Shown in pieces: positions 24,503-31,957 of a stretch of DNA of 64,000 nucleotides; position 1 is the stretch's first letter, and each line of letters begins with the position of its first letter. A program made the position numbers and the translations under genes. The stretch covers positions 1 through 64,000 of the forward strand of contig JALDYI010000003.1 in assembly GCA_032154105.1 (NCBI GenBank), read 5' to 3'. The notes under the pieces were generated by a model. The model saw only the letters and a list, made by a program, of their open reading frames with translations. It was not told the origin of the DNA and ran no database searches. The stretch is from UBA6022 sp032154105 (GTDB lineage: Bacteria; Patescibacteriota; Saccharimonadia; Saccharimonadales; Saccharimonadaceae).

Positions 24503-24727
24503 AAAAAACATGCGATGACTGGTTTTAAACGTGTTAAATCCATATATCGCATGTCTCGGACCCTTTATGGAGGGTGGTTCCACCGGACTTCCTGCCGATT
24601 AGCAGGCACTTATGAGGCAACGTTATCGTACATCGCAACACCCACGGAACTCAACGGGTAGTTAGGCCGTGTCATCATTCCCCTACATCATACAGCAACC
24701 TGTCCTATTATTGCAACGTCCGCCTCT
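24503..24727 (-). promoter_or_regulatory. T-box riboswitch in the thrS leader
   Basis: A TATAAT box (24738-24743) starts a leader of about 225 bases. Near its end is a textbook antiterminator (24553-24588): helix GTCCGG/CCG(A)GAC, a seven-base bulge UGGAACC, and helix ACCCU/AGGGU. UGGA in the bulge would pair with the UCCA end of uncharged tRNA-Thr; the tRNA-Thr gene at 28621-28696 indeed ends U-CCA. Next comes a terminator (ACATGCGAT/ATCGCATGT then a U-run, 24503-24554) that shares two bases with the antiterminator. A 5' arm closed by GAGGC/GCCTC and ACGTT/AACGT (24715-24726 with 24614-24624) holds a possible ACG specifier at 24629-24627. The specifier is less certain than the antiterminator. 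Confidence 0.78.
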
Positions 24728-24750
24728 GTCTGGTATCATTATAAAGCTAT

Positions 24751-24827
24751 GGACCCTTAGCTCAGTTGGCTAGAGCGCGTCATTGACGTTGACGAGGTCA
24801 GAGGTTCGAGTCCTCTAGGGTCCACCA
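24751..24827 (+). tRNA. tRNA-Val(GAC)
   Basis: A complete cloverleaf: acceptor GGACCCT/AGGGTCC, D arm GCTC/GAGC, anticodon arm CGTCA-TTGACGT-TGACG with anticodon GAC, T arm AGAGG-TTCGAGT-CCTCT, discriminator A and encoded CCA. GAC reads the valine codons GUC and GUU. A hairpin terminator overlaps its 3' end. Confidence 0.96.
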
Positions 24828-24866
24828 TAGAAAAAGACCGATCATGCGATGGGTCTTTTTCTATGG
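24825..24866. terminator. Terminator after tRNA-Val
   Basis: CCATAGAAAAAGACC, an 12-base loop region, then GGTCTTTTTCTATGG: a 15-pair inverted repeat beginning within the encoded CCA, with U-runs on both strands. It also faces the end of the convergent gene at 24879. Confidence 0.88.
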
Positions 24867-24878
24867 CTCACTACAATA

Positions 24879-25718
24879 CTACCCCCGCCTCGGTTGCTGA
24901 TCGCTCACACTTGCCACTTCAGGCGCTGATGGCTGAGCTGGTGGCATAGCGACATGCTGTACAGGTGTTAATATCGGAGCCGCTGGCTGAATAGGCGTTA
25001 CCTCAGTAGCCACTATCTGCGGAGATATTGCTGGCGTGACCGGCTGACCCTGCGGCTGCATACTTATCGCCGCGTCTGGTTGCTGAGCACCAGCAATTCC
25101 CTGCCTGACTGCACCAACCATGCTAACAATCGCCTCCACCCCATTGGCATTATTTGCTCGACTACTAAGCGGCACCCCGTAAAAGCTGGCGATGCGCTGC
25201 GCCTCATCTACTAGTGGCGCCTTACTGAGACCCGTCACATTAAAACCATTAACCGACACGCCGTCATTACCACTTTTGCGTGTGGCGAGTAGCACCTCAC
25301 TATTATCATTCAACAGCACGTATAGAATACTTGATCGTTCACGAGTGGTCGTTTGACCCCGAGCGTCATTATCTGTCCTTATTGTGTCTGAAGTATCCAA
25401 ATTAACTGATACAATCTGGCTCGAATCAAAGCTCAGACGCGCCTGCTTGCCACCGACTACTTTGGTCGTCACTACCTCAGATAAACCTTGACGACGCAGT
25501 ACAATCTGACGGCTCACTGCTGAGAAGATTATCAATGCACCCATGGCGGCAATACCGACCCCTATTAGCATCCACCACCAAGCAACACTCGCCAAGTGCA
25601 TCGCAGCCCAAATCAGCAAGCCGATACCCCCAAGGCCTATAGCTCCACCGACCACAACCGTGATAACACCGTTCTCTTTTATTTCCCATTGCTCACTGTT
25701 TGTTTCGGTTATTTTCAT
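24879..25718 (-). CDS. Membrane protein with two membrane segments and proline/glutamine-rich tail
   Basis: An unrecognised 279-residue protein. Two hydrophobic segments lie at about residues 20-40 and 45-67, followed by a beta-rich region of about 120 residues (IVLRRQGLSEVVTTKVVGG, SSILYVLLNDNSEVLLATR) that may be PH-like, and a disordered P/A/Q-rich C-terminal tail of about 70 residues. TATACT ends six bases before the ATG, so the message is probably leaderless. Function is unknown. Confidence 0.65.
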   Translation of the reverse strand: MKITETNSEQWEIKENGVITVVVGGAIGLGGIGLLIWAAMHLASVAWWWMLIGVGIAAMGALIIFSAVSRQIVLRRQGLSEVVTTKVVGGKQARLSFDSSQIVSVNLDTSDTIRTDNDARGQTTTRERSSILYVLLNDNSEVLLATRKSGNDGVSVNGFNVTGLSKAPLVDEAQRIASFYGVPLSSRANNANGVEAIVSMVGAVRQGIAGAQQPDAAISMQPQGQPVTPAISPQIVATEVTPIQPAAPILTPVQHVAMPPAQPSAPEVASVSDQQPRRG

Positions 25719-25839
25719 GGGCTCAGTATAACATATTCCTTATGGCTATCCCCAACGACAGAAAGTTTTCCACTAGAGATAAATCGGTAAATGCGGAAAA
25801 ATATATCACCCATGATATAAGCGCATACATCACCTATCA

Positions 25840-25868
25840 TTGACTTTTTATAGTACTTATGCTAATAT
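25840..25868 (+). promoter_or_regulatory. Promoter of the 40-residue leaderless gene
   Basis: TTGACT (25840-25845), 17 bases, TAATAT (25863-25868). The predicted start of transcription falls on or next to the ATG at 25875. Confidence 0.75.
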
Positions 25869-25874
25869 AAATCC

Positions 25875-25997
25875 ATGTCAAAAGATACTGCACATAAGCA
25901 ATCATCACTCGAAGCATTCAAACTCAGTTTTGAATACGATGTTACATGGCAAGAAGCCAAACAAGCCGTGCGAGACCGCACGCACAAAAAAGTATAA
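25875..25997 (+). CDS. 40-residue small protein, leaderless
   Basis: A short gene between a good promoter and a terminator (26021-26050). It encodes MSKDTAHKQSSLEAF, then KLSFEYDVTWQEAKQAV and a basic end RDRTHKKV. The second half could form an amphipathic helix. No family is recognised. The ATG is six bases after the -10 box, so no ribosome site is expected. The tight promoter-gene-terminator unit is the main support; protein-level evidence is lacking. Confidence 0.6.
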   Translation: MSKDTAHKQSSLEAFKLSFEYDVTWQEAKQAVRDRTHKKV

Positions 25998-26020
25998 GCA
26001 GCCATTTATTTGAACTTTCT

Positions 26021-26050
26021 ATCCCCTAGCTCACCCTAGGGGATATTTTT
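26021..26050 (+). terminator. Terminator of the small leaderless gene
   Basis: ATCCCCTAG, a short loop, CTAGGGGAT followed by ATTTTTAT: a nine-pair hairpin with a U-run 24 bases after the small gene's stop. Confidence 0.8.
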
Positions 26051-26097
26051 ATCCCCATCCGTCTGCATGTTATCCACTAGCTTTTTGTCTTGCTGTA

Positions 26098-26113
26098 TGT
26101 CAATATATAGACA
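26098..26113 (+). promoter_or_regulatory. Candidate NrdR box overlapping the nrdR start codon
   Basis: TGTCAATATATAGACA contains CAATATATAG, which fits the core CWATATATWG of the published NrdR box. Its last base is the A of the nrdR ATG. It also covers the likely -10 region, so binding would block nrdR transcription. A single box is weaker evidence than the usual tandem pair. Confidence 0.5.
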
Positions 26114-26592
26114 TGTTTTGCATAAATTGCTTCCACTCATCAACAGCAGTTGCCAATTCCCGACCACATAAAAAAAGGCCGTCGGTATGGCGACGACGGA
26201 GCTGCAGCAAGTGCGGCATGATATTTACGACACACGAACGACCATCACTAGCCGACAACAAGGTCATTCTACTGCCTGATGGCAGCGAAGATACGTTTAA
26301 CCTAGGCAAGCTCACTATCAGTATCTCTAAGGCCTTTCATCATTCCCAAGAGGAAGCGGAATATAGCTCACTGGCTCTAGCGCAAACGGTGGAGGATACC
26401 TTATCGACCCAACTGAAAACAATAACACCAGAAGACATCGAGGCTATCACCCATCAGACCCTCAAGCAGTACGACGTACTGGCGGCAATGCAGTATGCCG
26501 CTCAGCATCAGCTTATTTCTTCAGTAAAGAAGCGCGGGAGACCTTCGCTTGTTTCGCACGGGCCACGGAATCAGCAGTCGCCTTCTCGGTAA
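26113..26592 (+). CDS. nrdR: Transcriptional repressor NrdR
   Basis: NrdR represses ribonucleotide reductase genes according to ATP/dATP levels. The 159-residue protein has the N-terminal zinc ribbon (MFCINCFHSSTAVANSRP, then RRRSCSKCGMIFTTHERP) and the ATP-cone domain (VILLPDGSEDTFNLGKLTISISKAF). Both cysteine pairs are intact. The C-terminus is longer than usual and its last 80 bases overlap the end of the convergent glycosyltransferase gene. No nrd genes are in the window. Confidence 0.93.
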   Translation: MFCINCFHSSTAVANSRPHKKRPSVWRRRSCSKCGMIFTTHERPSLADNKVILLPDGSEDTFNLGKLTISISKAFHHSQEEAEYSSLALAQTVEDTLSTQLKTITPEDIEAITHQTLKQYDVLAAMQYAAQHQLISSVKKRGRPSLVSHGPRNQQSPSR

Positions 26593-28189
26593 CGTCAAAC
26601 CTATCGAGGTAACGACCAAACAGCAGTCGAGTCTGTGAATAGACTGCAGAAGCCGTACTATAGACAATTGCGGTCACCGGCATGAGCACCCATTGGAGAA
26701 TCATACCGACCGTACGATGACGCTTGTAGCGAGCTGGGCGCGGTGGCAACATCTTAAATGACAAGAAGATTGTCACAACAAGCCCGAGCAAAGCTACTCG
26801 CTGCATAATACTGACGACGTCAGGCAGCTGATGGGCGGCGATACTATGCGCTGCTTCGCTATTGATAAAGAGTGGCACCCAACCACCAAAGGCAACGAGG
26901 AGAGATATAGAGGCGAGCGTTACGTGACCATCGATAAGTCGTACGAGGCGCACAAATCCCGACCAGAACGGCACATTGCGACTTGCTGGCAATACTCGGG
27001 TGGCCACATACGCAACATCAGATGCACCATACGCCCAGCGACGAAGCTGCACGAACTGCGCCTTGAGCGTACGCACATAGGTATCAGACAAAACCGCATC
27101 CTGATAGATCGGCACATAGATCGGCGTAACATTGTAGTTACCGCCAAAATGGAAGTAACTGCGCCAGTACTGATGTCCGTCCTCGACAATCGTACGTGTA
27201 CTCCAAAAGTCCATCTCGACAAGTGCATCAAGCGGCTGAGAGTGCGACGCAAAGTTACGAAGGGTATGTGGACGCATTGAGCTAATAATATTCCAAAATG
27301 AGTTACCGGTCGCTACGACGCGCATTGGTGCGGGTGCATCCCAGATGTTATTCAAAAAGAGCGATACCGGCTGGTATGACAAGTGCTTACGGTCCTCATG
27401 AACAATGTACTCGTAGGTAACGTAGTCAAAATACGTTTGATGCGGACGATTGTCGCTATCGAGCGTTGTTACGATGACGTCTTTATAGGCAATGCCTTGC
27501 GCTTCTACCCAGCCCTGCAGCCATTTACCAGCGTAGGTAATATTTCCACCCTTACCAACCACCTCGTCTGGAAGATCTTTAGGATGCTTCACGAGGTGAA
27601 ATGCTTTGAATGTTTTACCAAACTTCTTGTGAAGAGCCTTGGCCGTCGCCTCTATGCCGGCGCCGCCGCGCTCTTCATAAGCAAGAACGAGGATGAGTTG
27701 CTTGTTGTTGTAATGGGTATCGGCAACAGATTGAATGGTCGGCTCGAGCACCTCATAGTTCTCATTATAGGCTGCAATAATTACCGCATTGTACAGTTCT
27801 GATGGACGAGGGAAATCACCTGCTTCTGCTGCGGCCATAAGGCGAAGATTCTCACGATGTGCCTCGTAGCCAAATTCTTGCGAGTGGGCATGTGCTTTTT
27901 TTGCATATGCCGCTTTGGGATCTTCGAGCTCTTGTAGGCGCTTTGTCCAATCAAGCTTCTGCGCACCTTCCAGACGTCTCTGACCGCTGATCATATGAAC
28001 CGCGATACCAGCAGCTTTCACAAGCACCGTCGTAATGATAAGAAGCAAATAAATAGCCGCGAGAAGTGGACTAAAGAAAGAAAGGACAAACAAGAGAATG
28101 AACGCCCCATAACTCAGTAGTGCAGGCAGCATCTCAAAAAAACGATACAGTGGAGTTCGTTTGCCGAGTGGTATTTCAAGATTAATCAT
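26513..28189 (-). CDS. Membrane family 2 glycosyltransferase
   Basis: The 558-residue protein is a processive-type GT2 enzyme: two N-terminal membrane segments, the glycosyltransferase domain with AVIIAAYNENYEVL near residue 138, TLDSDNRPH (the DxD site), RTIVEDGHQYWRSYF (the ED acid/base motif) and QLRRWAYG (QxxRW), then four or so membrane segments. It probably makes or exports a surface polysaccharide. The start MINLEIPLG is chosen because it lies just after the preceding gene's stop; an in-frame ATG upstream would overlap that gene by 76 bases. Confidence 0.88.
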   Translation of the reverse strand: MINLEIPLGKRTPLYRFFEMLPALLSYGAFILLFVLSFFSPLLAAIYLLLIITTVLVKAAGIAVHMISGQRRLEGAQKLDWTKRLQELEDPKAAYAKKAHAHSQEFGYEAHRENLRLMAAAEAGDFPRPSELYNAVIIAAYNENYEVLEPTIQSVADTHYNNKQLILVLAYEERGGAGIEATAKALHKKFGKTFKAFHLVKHPKDLPDEVVGKGGNITYAGKWLQGWVEAQGIAYKDVIVTTLDSDNRPHQTYFDYVTYEYIVHEDRKHLSYQPVSLFLNNIWDAPAPMRVVATGNSFWNIISSMRPHTLRNFASHSQPLDALVEMDFWSTRTIVEDGHQYWRSYFHFGGNYNVTPIYVPIYQDAVLSDTYVRTLKAQFVQLRRWAYGASDVAYVATRVLPASRNVPFWSGFVRLVRLIDGHVTLASISLLVAFGGWVPLFINSEAAHSIAAHQLPDVVSIMQRVALLGLVVTIFLSFKMLPPRPARYKRHRTVGMILQWVLMPVTAIVYSTASAVYSQTRLLFGRYLDRFDVTEKATADSVARAKQAKVSRASLLKK

Positions 28190-28191
28190 AG

Positions 28192-28569
28192 TTATGACAG
28201 CGACGCCACCTGCAAGACTGAATGTGTAAGAACCCAGGCAATCAATACCGTAACAATACTTAGCCATGCGAAGCCAATCGCGAAGCTACGATCCTTTTCT
28301 TTATATAGCTTGGCAACCACACAAGCATGAACCACGCCAATAACGACACCAAAAACAATAAACGCCAAGAAGTAATACCACTTATCACGATAAAAATTAG
28401 TAATACCGAAAGCGGTATAATGCGTCACGACCTGAAGCTCACTCGGATGGAGCGACACCGAGACGGATATACAAAAGGCAGCAACAAGCAACAAAAAGAC
28501 TGCAAGTAGAGTTGCGACAGCCCTATCTCCCAAAATAAGCTTAGCTGCTTCAAGCGTTCGTAATTTCAT
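28192..28569 (-). CDS. Small membrane protein upstream of the glycosyltransferase
   Basis: An unrecognised 125-residue protein with three strong hydrophobic segments (about 18-38, 66-86 and 97-117) joined by short charged loops. Its stop is two bases before the glycosyltransferase ATG, so the two are coupled and it may be a membrane partner of that enzyme. Confidence 0.7.
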   Translation of the reverse strand: MKLRTLEAAKLILGDRAVATLLAVFLLLVAAFCISVSVSLHPSELQVVTHYTAFGITNFYRDKWYYFLAFIVFGVVIGVVHACVVAKLYKEKDRSFAIGFAWLSIVTVLIAWVLTHSVLQVASLS

Positions 28570-28620
28570 AAATAATTTCCTAGAATACTCCAGTTGTTTT
28601 TATACTTACCCCTGTACTCA

Positions 28621-28696
28621 TGGAGCCGCTGACCGGATTTGAACCGGTGACCTACGCTTTACGAAAGCGCCGCTCTACCAGCTGAGCTACAGCGGC
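28621..28696 (-). tRNA. tRNA-Thr(CGT)
   Basis: On the minus strand: acceptor GCCGCTG/CAGCGGC, D arm GCTC/GAGC, anticodon arm GCGCT-TTCGTAA-AGCGT with anticodon CGT, T arm CCGG-loop-CCGG with TTCAAAT, discriminator T and encoded CCA. It reads the threonine codon ACG. The UCCA end matches the UGGA of the thrS T-box. Confidence 0.95.
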
Positions 28697-28811
28697 ATAC
28701 CGTACCGAATAATTATAACATTTCACTTCCGAGAAAGAAACGGTCTCAATCCTGTTGCAACAGGGGCTAAAAACTGCTATCATATCTAGAGCTTAGGCCA
28801 AAGCACTACAT

Positions 28812-28887
28812 GCGCTCGTAGTGAAGGGGTTATCACGCCTCCCTGTCACGGAGGAGATCGCCGGTTCAAATCCGGTCGAGCGCGCCA
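28812..28887 (+). tRNA. tRNA-Asp(GTC)
   Basis: Acceptor GCGCTCG/CGAGCGC, D arm GTGA/TCAC, anticodon arm CCTCC-CTGTCAC-GGAGG with anticodon GTC, T arm GCCGG-TTCAAAT-CCGGT, discriminator G and encoded CCA. It reads GAC and GAU. Confidence 0.96.
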
Positions 28888-28923
28888 AGAAAAAACGTCA
28901 TCATCCGATGACGTTTTTTCTTG
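28886..28923. terminator. Terminator after tRNA-Asp
   Basis: CAAGAAAAAACGTCATC-atcc-GATGACGTTTTTTCTTG: a perfect 17-pair hairpin with U-runs on both strands, starting in the encoded CCA. Confidence 0.92.
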
Positions 28924-28978
28924 CCTTTCGATCCGGAGCGAACGAAAGAAGCTTTAGCCGATAATCCAGTCGCACAAT

Positions 28979-29009
28979 AAAAAGAACCCGCCAGCGCAGG
29001 TTCTTTTTT
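28979..29009 (-). terminator. Terminator of the superoxide dismutase gene
   Basis: On the minus strand GAAAAAAGAACC, a 10-base loop, GGTTCTTTTT follows directly after the superoxide dismutase stop codon. Confidence 0.85.
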
Positions 29010-29606
29010 CTACTTCTGCTCATATCGCTGAGCAGCCACACTCCAGTCAACAACATTCCACCATGCCTTAACATAGTCATCGCGCTTATTTTTATAATCA
29101 AGATAATACGCATGCTCCCAAACGTCCAAGCCGAGCAGCGGCGCATCAAGGCCTTGCATGATTGGCGTATCTTGATTAGCAGTTGTAATAATCTCCATAT
29201 TCGGCTGTAGCCACGTCCATCCGCTACCAAAGACACCGAGCGACTTCGCTGTAAACTCATCAACAAACGCCTGGAAATTACCATATCGGGCCGCTATTGC
29301 TGCCGCTAGCTCGCCCGTTGGCTCGCCACCACCATCCGGTGACATCCATTGCCAAAAGAGACTGTGGTTATAATGACCACCACCGTGATTACGCACGGCC
29401 GTACGAACGGCGTCTGGCAAGCTATCAAGATCTGTTAACAGACTTTCGAGCGGCCGTTCACGCAGCGCCGGTGCCTGATCGATAGCCGCATTTAACTTAT
29501 CGACGTACGCCTGATGATGCTTGCTGTGATGCAACTGCATAATATCCTTACTAATATACGCGCCTAGTGCATCATACTCGTAATGCAACTCTGGTAACTG
29601 ATACAT
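29010..29606 (-). CDS. Fe/Mn superoxide dismutase
   Basis: The enzyme turns superoxide into oxygen and hydrogen peroxide in the cytoplasm. The 198-residue protein starts MYQLPELHYEYDALG, with AAAGGAG 11 bases upstream; an earlier in-frame ATG would reach into the next gene and is rejected. All metal ligands are present: LHHSKHHQAYV, NHGGGHYNHSLFW, and the closing DVWEHAYYLDYKNKRDDYV with D and H. The sequence does not settle whether iron or manganese is used. Confidence 0.95.
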   Translation of the reverse strand: MYQLPELHYEYDALGAYISKDIMQLHHSKHHQAYVDKLNAAIDQAPALRERPLESLLTDLDSLPDAVRTAVRNHGGGHYNHSLFWQWMSPDGGGEPTGELAAAIAARYGNFQAFVDEFTAKSLGVFGSGWTWLQPNMEIITTANQDTPIMQGLDAPLLGLDVWEHAYYLDYKNKRDDYVKAWWNVVDWSVAAQRYEQK

Positions 29607-29619
29607 AATGACTGCTCCT

Positions 29620-30705
29620 TTACTTACTCGTATTTTGTACGCTATCGTCGGCAACAGGGAGTGTAATAAAGTTATGCACCTTACCCTGCTCTTTGACTAC
29701 CTTGAGTTTGTTTGCAAATTCCGTGACAGGAATGCGAATAAAACTATAGTTCAGCTGCGTATCGGTACTATCGAGAAGTTTGATGAAATAAAATCCATCA
29801 CCTGCGGGCGGCTTTCCTTGGCCAGCCGTTGGTTTAATCGGACCAGACACCTGACCCTTAGTCAATTTAGCCGCAGCTTCACTGAGTCCGCCGTCGCGGT
29901 TGTTCTTCAGAACAAGACCAGAAGTTCCAACACTTACAATTTCGACACCCTTACCGCCCTGCGCCTCGGCAATCTTGTCAAAATCTGCCTGAGGATCCTT
30001 GAGCGCAAGCGCGACTGCCTCTTTCTTTTTATTAGCCGACTGGTCAATCTTGTACGTCACTTCTTGAAGCAACAGCTGATTTGTCAGTTCATGCTCGTAT
30101 TCGTCCGGTGTCCAGTTATAATGATCGAGAATAACCGCATCGTATGCTTCTTTTGAAACAGTAACATCACCAACATGACGCTGCTTTTCGAGCAGGCTAG
30201 CAATCTGGTCCTTCGTCAATGAAATATTATTTTCACGAGCAAGTTTGGCTGCATAGGCATACTCAACCGCCTTATCCATAGCCTGATTCTTGTGATACAC
30301 AACCTGTCGCTTACCATCTTCACTCGATGTATTCAACTTATCCTTCTGCTCTAGATAATAAATATTAAAGCGATATTGCATAAGGTAGTCGCTATAGCGA
30401 ACAGACTCGCCGTCAACAGACGCCACGGGCAGTGGCAATGCTTTTGCGACGCGGTACATAAAAGTGCCGGTATTTTGCGCAACATAGAGTTGCTGCCAAA
30501 CAAGTGCAACGATCAACACAAGAGCAACGAAGCTAATGATAATTGTATTAAACACAAGTCGATGACGAGCATATTGCATCGGATACTTAAAGCGGCGCCC
30601 ACCCGCAAGGATGCGCTCACGATGTTCGGCAACCGTCTCGTTTGTAATACGCGAGGATGGCTGCTCGACGACTTTTTTACGCAATTTAAGCGATGGTTTC
30701 TTCAT
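29620..30705 (-). CDS. Membrane-anchored SurA/PpiC-type foldase
   Basis: The 361-residue protein has one membrane segment (about residues 55-78) after a basic N-terminus, then a SurA_N-like helical chaperone region (VDGESVRYSDYLMQYRFNIYY, about 95-250) and a parvulin-like domain (about 250-350) with GGLSEAAAKLTKGQVSGPIKP and GDGFYFIKLLD. Such proteins help secreted proteins fold outside the membrane, like PrsA. The start MKKPSLKLRKK follows GGGGAG closely; an earlier ATG overlaps the upstream gene more. The upstream PH-domain gene overlaps it by 20 bases. Confidence 0.82.
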   Translation of the reverse strand: MKKPSLKLRKKVVEQPSSRITNETVAEHRERILAGGRRFKYPMQYARHRLVFNTIIISFVALVLIVALVWQQLYVAQNTGTFMYRVAKALPLPVASVDGESVRYSDYLMQYRFNIYYLEQKDKLNTSSEDGKRQVVYHKNQAMDKAVEYAYAAKLARENNISLTKDQIASLLEKQRHVGDVTVSKEAYDAVILDHYNWTPDEYEHELTNQLLLQEVTYKIDQSANKKKEAVALALKDPQADFDKIAEAQGGKGVEIVSVGTSGLVLKNNRDGGLSEAAAKLTKGQVSGPIKPTAGQGKPPAGDGFYFIKLLDSTDTQLNYSFIRIPVTEFANKLKVVKEQGKVHNFITLPVADDSVQNTSK

Positions 30706-31219
30706 ATTCTCCCCGTTCAGCCGATGCAGCACTTACCGCATCTTGTAGCTGGTTGTAAATCTTATCAGGATGTTCAACTTTATTGATCACCAGGTCACCG
30801 ACAAATGTCTGAATAACAATGGTACCAAATCCAAATAACTCACCACTGAACCCTGGTATATTATAGCTTATGTTTTGGATCTTTGACAGTCGAAGCTCAA
30901 TCACGTCCTTGCCGAAGAACCCTTTTTGGGTGATCTGACGGATGCGTTGATCGGTCACGATATACATCGTAAAGTACCACATCAAGAAGTGATACGAGAA
31001 CAACATAAGACCAAGTACGAGCCCACCAATCGGTAAAAGAAATAGTTCAAGATTGGACTGCCAAATAAGAGGAGGAACGGCCGATATCATAAAAGGAACA
31101 AGCAGCAAGTAAAATCCCTTGCGCATCGCAATAATATGCCGGCGGAAAACAAATAACAGCTCTTCTCCGTCGCGCTGGCCATCAAAATCGAGTCGTACTG
31201 ATTGTTCTTGCTTAGTCAT
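30686..31219 (-). CDS. Bacterial PH-domain membrane protein (bPH2)
   Basis: The 177-residue protein has two membrane segments (about 36-56 and 60-83) followed by a PH domain of the YdbS/YdbT kind: MYIVTDQRIRQITQKGFFG, ELRLSKIQNISYNIPG, FGFGTIVIQTFVGD. This pattern (TDQRI, L.KIQ, G.GT) is typical of bPH2. Such proteins are thought to bind or organise membrane components, often with secretion or envelope genes; here the neighbour is a foldase. Confidence 0.85.
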   Translation of the reverse strand: MTKQEQSVRLDFDGQRDGEELLFVFRRHIIAMRKGFYLLLVPFMISAVPPLIWQSNLELFLLPIGGLVLGLMLFSYHFLMWYFTMYIVTDQRIRQITQKGFFGKDVIELRLSKIQNISYNIPGFSGELFGFGTIVIQTFVGDLVINKVEHPDKIYNQLQDAVSAASAERGEYEETIA

Positions 31220-31226
31220 AATTTTT

Positions 31227-31303
31227 TGGTACCCCGGGCAGGACTCGAACCTGCAACCATATCCTTAGGACGGATCTACTCTATCCAGTTGAGCTACCGA
31301 GGC
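31227..31303 (-). tRNA. tRNA-Arg(CCT)
   Basis: On the minus strand: acceptor GCCTCGG/CCGGGGT, D arm GCTC with GAGT, anticodon arm ATCC-loop-GGAT with anticodon CCT, T arm GCAGG-TTCGAGT-CCTGC, discriminator A and encoded CCA. It reads the arginine codon AGG. Confidence 0.94.
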
Positions 31304-31369
31304 ATATATACGATTATACCCGTAATCCTACTGTTTACCTTATATTTCAGTTGGTAGTACTATTCTAGC

Positions 31370-31405
31370 ATGCAATACGGCCGACATAAGCCGGCCGTAT
31401 TGCAT
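31370..31405. repeat. 14-pair inverted repeat downstream of ndk
   Basis: ATGCAATACGGCCG, an eight-base gap, CGGCCGTATTGCAT. It follows the ndk stop by about 17 bases but has no U-run on the minus strand, so it may stabilise the mRNA 3' end rather than terminate by itself. Confidence 0.75.
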
Positions 31406-31422
31406 ATATCATACCTACTGAT

Positions 31423-31932
31423 TTAACGAGTAAACTTCTCGTGTAGCACCGAGTAGTCGTAAAGTTCAGCTTCTGTGAACCAGTGTGGAATCTCTTTCTC
31501 GGCGTCAGATAGGTCGCCAGAGGCATGAATAAGGTTCGGAATACCTTTATTGGCCTCGTCGGCATAGCCGTAGCTCATGTGCGAGAAGTCGCCGCGGATT
31601 GTACCAGGAGCAGATGATTTTGGCTCAGTCGTTCCAACGAGCTTACGCACCAATTCAACCGCTTCGACACCCTCGAGTACCATTGCAATCACCGGACCTT
31701 CGTTCATCGTGTCGAGCACATTGTTGAATGTTGCCTCGCCGCGACGAGTAATGACCTGTCCAATTTCCTCGTAATGCTTGTAGTAATGCTCGCGGTCTGG
31801 CGCCAACATCTTTGTTGCAATGATTTTTAGGCCAACGCGCTCAAAACGAGTTAATATTTCTCCGATGATACCACGCTGCACAGCGTCAGGCTTGAAAACG
31901 ATTAGGGTTCTTTGGACATTATTTTCGCTCAT
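31423..31932 (-). CDS. ndk: Nucleoside diphosphate kinase
   Basis: Ndk balances nucleoside triphosphates using a phospho-histidine. The 169-residue protein starts with QRTLIVFKPDAVQRGIIGEI, has KLVGTTEPKSSAPGTIRGDF, and the catalytic histidine in NLIHASGDLSDAEKEI. It is about 25 residues longer than the common form because of an insertion (SHMSYGYADEANKGIP) before the active site, as in some CPR and archaeal enzymes. Confidence 0.95.
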   Translation of the reverse strand: MSENNVQRTLIVFKPDAVQRGIIGEILTRFERVGLKIIATKMLAPDREHYYKHYEEIGQVITRRGEATFNNVLDTMNEGPVIAMVLEGVEAVELVRKLVGTTEPKSSAPGTIRGDFSHMSYGYADEANKGIPNLIHASGDLSDAEKEIPHWFTEAELYDYSVLHEKFTR

Positions 31933-31957
31933 ATAGCTCCTTCAACAGTTATTGGCT

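Noticed and set aside
24503..24727. Degenerate tRNA or tmRNA fragment upstream of thrS
   Set aside because: The tRNA-like pieces are explained better by the T-box antiterminator bulge and terminator in front of a tRNA synthetase gene.
31370..31405. Intrinsic terminator for ndk
   Set aside because: The hairpin is strong but no U-run follows on the coding strand, so it is listed as an inverted repeat.
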